DNA of 47,437 nt from Nocardia wallacei (GTDB lineage: Bacteria > Actinomycetota > Actinomycetes > Mycobacteriales > Mycobacteriaceae). Shown here piece by piece: positions 43,809 through 47,437 of the stretch. The position numbers were made by a program, and so were the translations under genes. Location: the NCBI RefSeq assembly GCF_029868745.1, contig NZ_JARWOP010000206.1:1-47437 (forward strand). The letters are read 5' to 3'. Position 1 is the first letter of the stretch, and each line of letters opens with the position of its first letter. A model generated the notes under the pieces. The model ran no database searches, had not been told where the DNA came from, and saw only the letters and a list, made by a program, of their open reading frames with translations.

Positions 43809-46800
43809 TTGGCAGTCTCGAATCAGACCATTCCCGGCGCACCGAAGCGTGTCTCTTTCGCGAAAGTCCGTGAACCACTGGAGGTCCCCGACCTCCTCGA
43901 CGTGCAGACGGAGTCGTTCGGCTGGCTGATCGGCGCGCCCGCCTGGCGTGCCCGTGCCGAGGCGCGCGGCACCTCGCCGGTCAGCGGATTGGCGGAGGTG
44001 CTCGAGGAGATCAGCCCCATCGAGGACTTCGCCGAAACCATGTCGCTGACGCTGTCCGATCCGCGCTTCGAGGAGGTCAAGGCCTCCGTCGACGAGTGCA
44101 AGGACAAGGACATGACCTACGCGGCGCCGTTGTTCGTCACCGCGGAGTTCATCAACAACAACACCGGTGAGATCAAGTCTCAGACGGTCTTCATGGGCGA
44201 TTTCCCGATGATGACCGAAATGGGCACTTTCGTCATCAACGGCACCGAGCGCGTGATCGTCTCGCAGCTGGTGCGTTCCCCGGGCGTCTACTTCGATCGC
44301 ACCACCGACAAGGCGACCGACAAGGACCTGCACGCCGTACGGGTGATCCCGTCGCGCGGCGCGTGGCTGGAGTTCGACGTCGACAAGCGCGACACCGTCG
44401 GCGTACGCATCGACCGCAAGCGCCGGCAGCCAGTGTCGGTGCTGCTCAAGGCGCTCGGCTGGACCAGCGAACAGATCACCGAGCGGTTCGGCTTCTCCGG
44501 GATCATGATGACGACCCTGGAGAAGGACAACACCCCGGGCACCGACGAGGCGCTGCTGGACGTGTACCGCAAGCTGCGTCCGGGCGAGCCGCCGACGAAG
44601 GAGTCGGCGCAGGCTCTGCTGGAGAATCTGTTCTTCAAGGAGAAGCGCTACGACCTGGCTCGCGTCGGCCGCTACAAGATCAACAAGAAGCTCGGCACCC
44701 ACCCCGGCGAGGCCGCGGGCCCGCGGGTGCTCACCGAGGAAGACATCGTCACGATCATCGAATACCTGCTGCGCCTGCACGCGGGCGACCGGACGATGAC
44801 CGCGCCCGGTGGTATCGAGGTCCCGGTCGAGGTGGACGACATCGACCACTTCGGCAACCGTCGCCTGCGCACGGTCGGCGAGCTGATCCAGAACCAGTTC
44901 CGGGTCGGCCTGTCGCGTATGGAGCGCGTGGTCCGTGAGCGCATGACCACCCAGGACGTCGAGGCGATCACACCGCAGACGCTGATGAACATCCGTCCCG
45001 TCGTCGCGGGCATGAAGGAGTTCTTCGGCACCTCGCAGATGTCGAACTTCCTCGACCATCGCAATCCGCTCGCCAGCCTGACGCAGAAGCGCCGCGTGTC
45101 GGCGCTCGGTCCGGGTGGTCTGAGCCGCGAACGCGCCGGTCTGGACGTGCGCGACGTGCACTACAGCCACTACGGCCGCATGTGCCCGATCGAGACGCCG
45201 GAAGGCCCGAACATCGGCCTGATCGGTTACCTGTCGGTGTACGCGCGAGTGAACCCGTTCGGTTTCATCGAGACGCCGTACCGAAAAGTGCTGGACGGCA
45301 AGGTGACCGACGAGGTGGTCTACCTGACCGCCGACCAGGAAGACCTGCATGTGGTGGCGCAGGCGAACGAGCCGCTCGATGCCGAGGGCCGCTTCCTGGA
45401 GCGCCGTATTCCGGTGCGCCGCAAGAACTCCGAGGTCGAACTGGTCAGCGTCGACGAGGTCGACTACATGGATGTCTCACCGCGCCAGATGGTTTCGGTG
45501 GCGACCGCCATGATCCCGTTCCTCGAGCACGACGACGCCAACCGTGCCCTGATGGGCGCGAACATGCAGAAGCAGGCCGTGCCGCTGATCCGCACCGAAG
45601 CGCCTTTGGTCGGCACGGGCATGGAGTTGCGTGCGGCGGTCGATGCGGGCGACATGGTCGTGAACGAGAAAGCCGGTGTGGTCGAAGAGGTTTCGGCTGA
45701 CTACATCACCGTGATGCACGATGATGGCACTCGTCGTAGTTATCGCATGCGGAAGTTCTCGCGGTCGAATCAGGGCACGTGCGCCAACCAGCGTCCGATC
45801 GTGGACGAGGGGCACCGGGTCGAGCAGGGTCAGGTTCTGGCCGATGGTCCGTCCACCGAGAACGGTGAGATGGCGCTCGGCAAGAACCTTCTGGTGGCGA
45901 TCATGCCGTGGGAGGGCCACAACTACGAGGACGCGATCATTCTCTCGCAGCGCGTCGTGGAAGAAGATGTGCTGACCTCGATTCACATCGAGGAGCACGA
46001 GGTCGACGCTCGTGACACCAAATTGGGTGCCGAGGAGATCACGCGGGACATTCCGAATGTCTCGGATGAGGTCTTGGCGGATCTCGATGAGCGGGGCATT
46101 GTCCGCATCGGTGCCGAGGTTCGTGACGGTGACATCCTGGTCGGTAAGGTCACGCCGAAGGGTGAGACCGAGCTGACCCCCGAGGAGCGCCTGTTGCGCG
46201 CGATCTTCGGTGAGAAGGCGCGCGAGGTGCGTGATACCTCGTTGAAGGTGCCGCACGGCGAGTCGGGCAAGGTGATCGGTATCCGGGTGTTCTCGCGTGA
46301 GGACGACGACGATCTGCCGCCGGGTGTGAACGAGCTCGTGCGGGTGTATGTCGCCCAGAAGCGCAAGATTCAGGACGGTGACAAGCTCGCGGGTCGTCAC
46401 GGCAACAAGGGTGTGATCGGCAAGATTTTGCCGAAGGAGGACATGCCGTTCCTGCCGGACGGCACTCCCGTGGACATCATCCTGAATACGCACGGTGTGC
46501 CGCGTCGTATGAACATCGGCCAGATCCTGGAAACCCACTTGGGCTGGATCGGTAAGGCGGGCTGGAACATTCAGCTCGCCGACGGCACGCGTCCGGACTG
46601 GGCGCAACGCCTGCCGGAGGAATTGTTGTCCGCCGAGCCGGACACCAATATCGCCACCCCGGTGTTCGACGGCGCCCGCGAGGACGAGCTGACCGGGCTG
46701 CTGGGCTCGACTCTGCCCAACCGTGACGGTGAGGTCATGGTCGGGGCCGACGGCAAGGCGACGCTGTTCGACGGTCGTTCGGGTGAGCCGTTCCCGTATC

Positions 46801-47270
46801 CGGTGGCGGTGGGCTACATGTACATCTTGAAGTTGCATCACTTGGTGGACGACAAGATTCACGCGCGGTCGACGGGTCCGTACTCGATGATCACGCAGCA
46901 GCCGTTGGGTGGTAAGGCGCAGTTCGGTGGTCAGCGTTTCGGTGAGATGGAGTGCTGGGCCATGCAGGCCTACGGCGCCGCCTACACCCTGCAAGAATTG
47001 CTCACCATCAAATCCGACGACATCGTCGGCCGCGTCAAGGTGTACGAGGCAATCGTCAAGGGCGAGAACATCCCCGAGCCCGGCGTCCCGGAGTCCTTCA
47101 AGGTCCTCCTCAAAGAACTCCAGTCCCTCTGCCTCAACGTAGAGGTCCTCTCCGCCGGCACCGCCATCCAACTCCAACAAAGCGACGACGAGGTAGACCG
47201 CACCGCCGCCAACCTCGGAATCACCCTCTCCCGCAACGAGTCCCCCACAGTGGACGACCTGACGGGTTAG
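43809..47270 (+). CDS. rpoB2: Second RNA polymerase beta subunit, rifamycin-resistant type
   Basis: A full-length, 1153-residue RNA polymerase beta subunit; all large conserved blocks are intact up to the C-terminal [11 protein letters not shown]. Start TTG 43809 has GAAGGA six bases upstream and begins LAVSNQT as in nocardial RpoB. E. coli numbering is this numbering plus 100 in the rifamycin region. Changes from the housekeeping sequence are L511M, Q513N, M515L, Q517H, N518R, S522A, H526Q, P552Y and S574Y; D516, R529, S531, P564 and I572 are kept. Q513 and H526 contact rifampicin. Upstream is a deaminase gene rather than rplJ-rplL, so this is the duplicate rpoB2 known to give rifampicin resistance in Nocardia farcinica. 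Downstream sequence is lost in poly-G, so rpoC absence cannot be shown. Confidence 0.93.
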   Translation: MAVSNQTIPGAPKRVSFAKVREPLEVPDLLDVQTESFGWLIGAPAWRARAEARGTSPVSGLAEVLEEISPIEDFAETMSLTLSDPRFEEVKASVDECKDKDMTYAAPLFVTAEFINNNTGEIKSQTVFMGDFPMMTEMGTFVINGTERVIVSQLVRSPGVYFDRTTDKATDKDLHAVRVIPSRGAWLEFDVDKRDTVGVRIDRKRRQPVSVLLKALGWTSEQITERFGFSGIMMTTLEKDNTPGTDEALLDVYRKLRPGEPPTKESAQALLENLFFKEKRYDLARVGRYKINKKLGTHPGEAAGPRVLTEEDIVTIIEYLLRLHAGDRTMTAPGGIEVPVEVDDIDHFGNRRLRTVGELIQNQFRVGLSRMERVVRERMTTQDVEAITPQTLMNIRPVVAGMKEFFGTSQMSNFLDHRNPLASLTQKRRVSALGPGGLSRERAGLDVRDVHYSHYGRMCPIETPEGPNIGLIGYLSVYARVNPFGFIETPYRKVLDGKVTDEVVYLTADQEDLHVVAQANEPLDAEGRFLERRIPVRRKNSEVELVSVDEVDYMDVSPRQMVSVATAMIPFLEHDDANRALMGANMQKQAVPLIRTEAPLVGTGMELRAAVDAGDMVVNEKAGVVEEVSADYITVMHDDGTRRSYRMRKFSRSNQGTCANQRPIVDEGHRVEQGQVLADGPSTENGEMALGKNLLVAIMPWEGHNYEDAIILSQRVVEEDVLTSIHIEEHEVDARDTKLGAEEITRDIPNVSDEVLADLDERGIVRIGAEVRDGDILVGKVTPKGETELTPEERLLRAIFGEKAREVRDTSLKVPHGESGKVIGIRVFSREDDDDLPPGVNELVRVYVAQKRKIQDGDKLAGRHGNKGVIGKILPKEDMPFLPDGTPVDIILNTHGVPRRMNIGQILETHLGWIGKAGWNIQLADGTRPDWAQRLPEELLSAEPDTNIATPVFDGAREDELTGLLGSTLPNRDGEVMVGADGKATLFDGRSGEPFPYPVAVGYMYILKLHHLVDDKIHARSTGPYSMITQQPLGGKAQFGGQRFGEMECWAMQAYGAAYTLQELLTIKSDDIVGRVKVYEAIVKGENIPEPGVPESFKVLLKELQSLCLNVEVLSAGTAIQLQQSDDEVDRTAANLGITLSRNESPTVDDLTG

Positions 47271-47287
47271 CCAGTAGTACAGCAGCG

Positions 47288-47386
<99 letters not shown>

Positions 47387-47437
47387 TTGGTGGTGGGGAG
47401 TAGGAGGCGGGCCACCACGCCGCTGACCGGGGAGACG
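47387..47437. other. Unresolved right edge
   Basis: The last ~50 bases regain mixed composition. Short open frames exist on both strands, none long enough to identify. Continuity with rpoB2 across the poly-G tract is not established. Confidence 0.3.

Noticed and set aside
43779..45350. 523-codon minus-strand frame opposite rpoB2
   Set aside because: His/Arg/Asp-rich antisense shadow of the conserved beta-subunit frame.
45477..47180. 567-codon minus-strand frame opposite rpoB2
   Set aside because: Antisense shadow of a conserved gene; no recognisable domain and no ribosome-binding site.
43809..47270. Housekeeping rpoB
   Set aside because: No rplJ-rplL upstream, own promoter, and a drug-binding region unlike housekeeping actinobacterial RpoB.

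Overview
The window is very GC-rich, uses many GTG starts and several apparently leaderless promoters, and carries families typical of mycolic-acid Actinobacteria: an EchA6-like crotonase, an AccD3-like carboxyltransferase, a WS/DGAT acyltransferase, FadE5-, GlnX/GlnH- and Rv2325c/Rv2326c-like proteins, and a second RNA polymerase beta subunit. Together these point to Nocardia or a close relative; this is inference from protein families, not a database match. Both ends run into long homopolymer tracts (C at 121-182, G at 47288-47386), so the outermost ~180 and ~165 bases should not be trusted.

Left part (1-24.5 kb): lipid and redox metabolism. A LigD polymerase gene is cut off by the poly-C tract. 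Next come an MT0933-type antitoxin-like protein, a metallo-beta-lactamase-fold hydrolase and EchA6 in one operon, then two oxidoreductases, AccD3, a secreted lipase and a secreted hypothetical protein. This mix resembles the M. tuberculosis Rv0904c-Rv0909 neighbourhood. After it lie an ECF-type transporter (fused S-A-A' protein plus EcfT), a Baeyer-Villiger-type monooxygenase divergent from an AraC regulator, a CpdA-like phosphodiesterase, an RluA-type pseudouridine synthase, an AnsP-like amino-acid permease, a WS/DGAT, a FadE5-like acyl-CoA dehydrogenase, and a cytochrome P450 translationally coupled to a TetR regulator. A phosphoribosyltransferase gene upstream of the P450 is frameshifted.

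Middle (24.7-34.5 kb): a glnX-glnH-PP2C operon (an amino-acid sensor whose usual partner kinase gene pknG is not present here), a cationic amino-acid permease, an EamA transporter, a two-gene ParA/helix-turn-helix cassette surrounded by perfect palindromes, an NlpC/P60 peptidoglycan hydrolase, an epoxide hydrolase and a DUF2007-like small protein.

Right part (34.8-47.3 kb): a divergent EF-Tu paralogue, a long inverted-repeat element, an MHYT sensor protein, a HypX-like fusion without hydrogenase genes, a low-affinity iron permease-like protein, an F420-type luciferase-like oxidoreductase, a secreted protein with a 30-bp near-perfect operator-like palindrome, an AlkZ-like DNA glycosylase, a deaminase with an altered active-site motif, and rpoB2. 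The beta subunit carries several substitutions in the rifamycin-binding region. EF-Tu, RNA polymerase and crosslinked DNA are all antibiotic targets, so this flank looks like a region rich in duplicated or protected targets.
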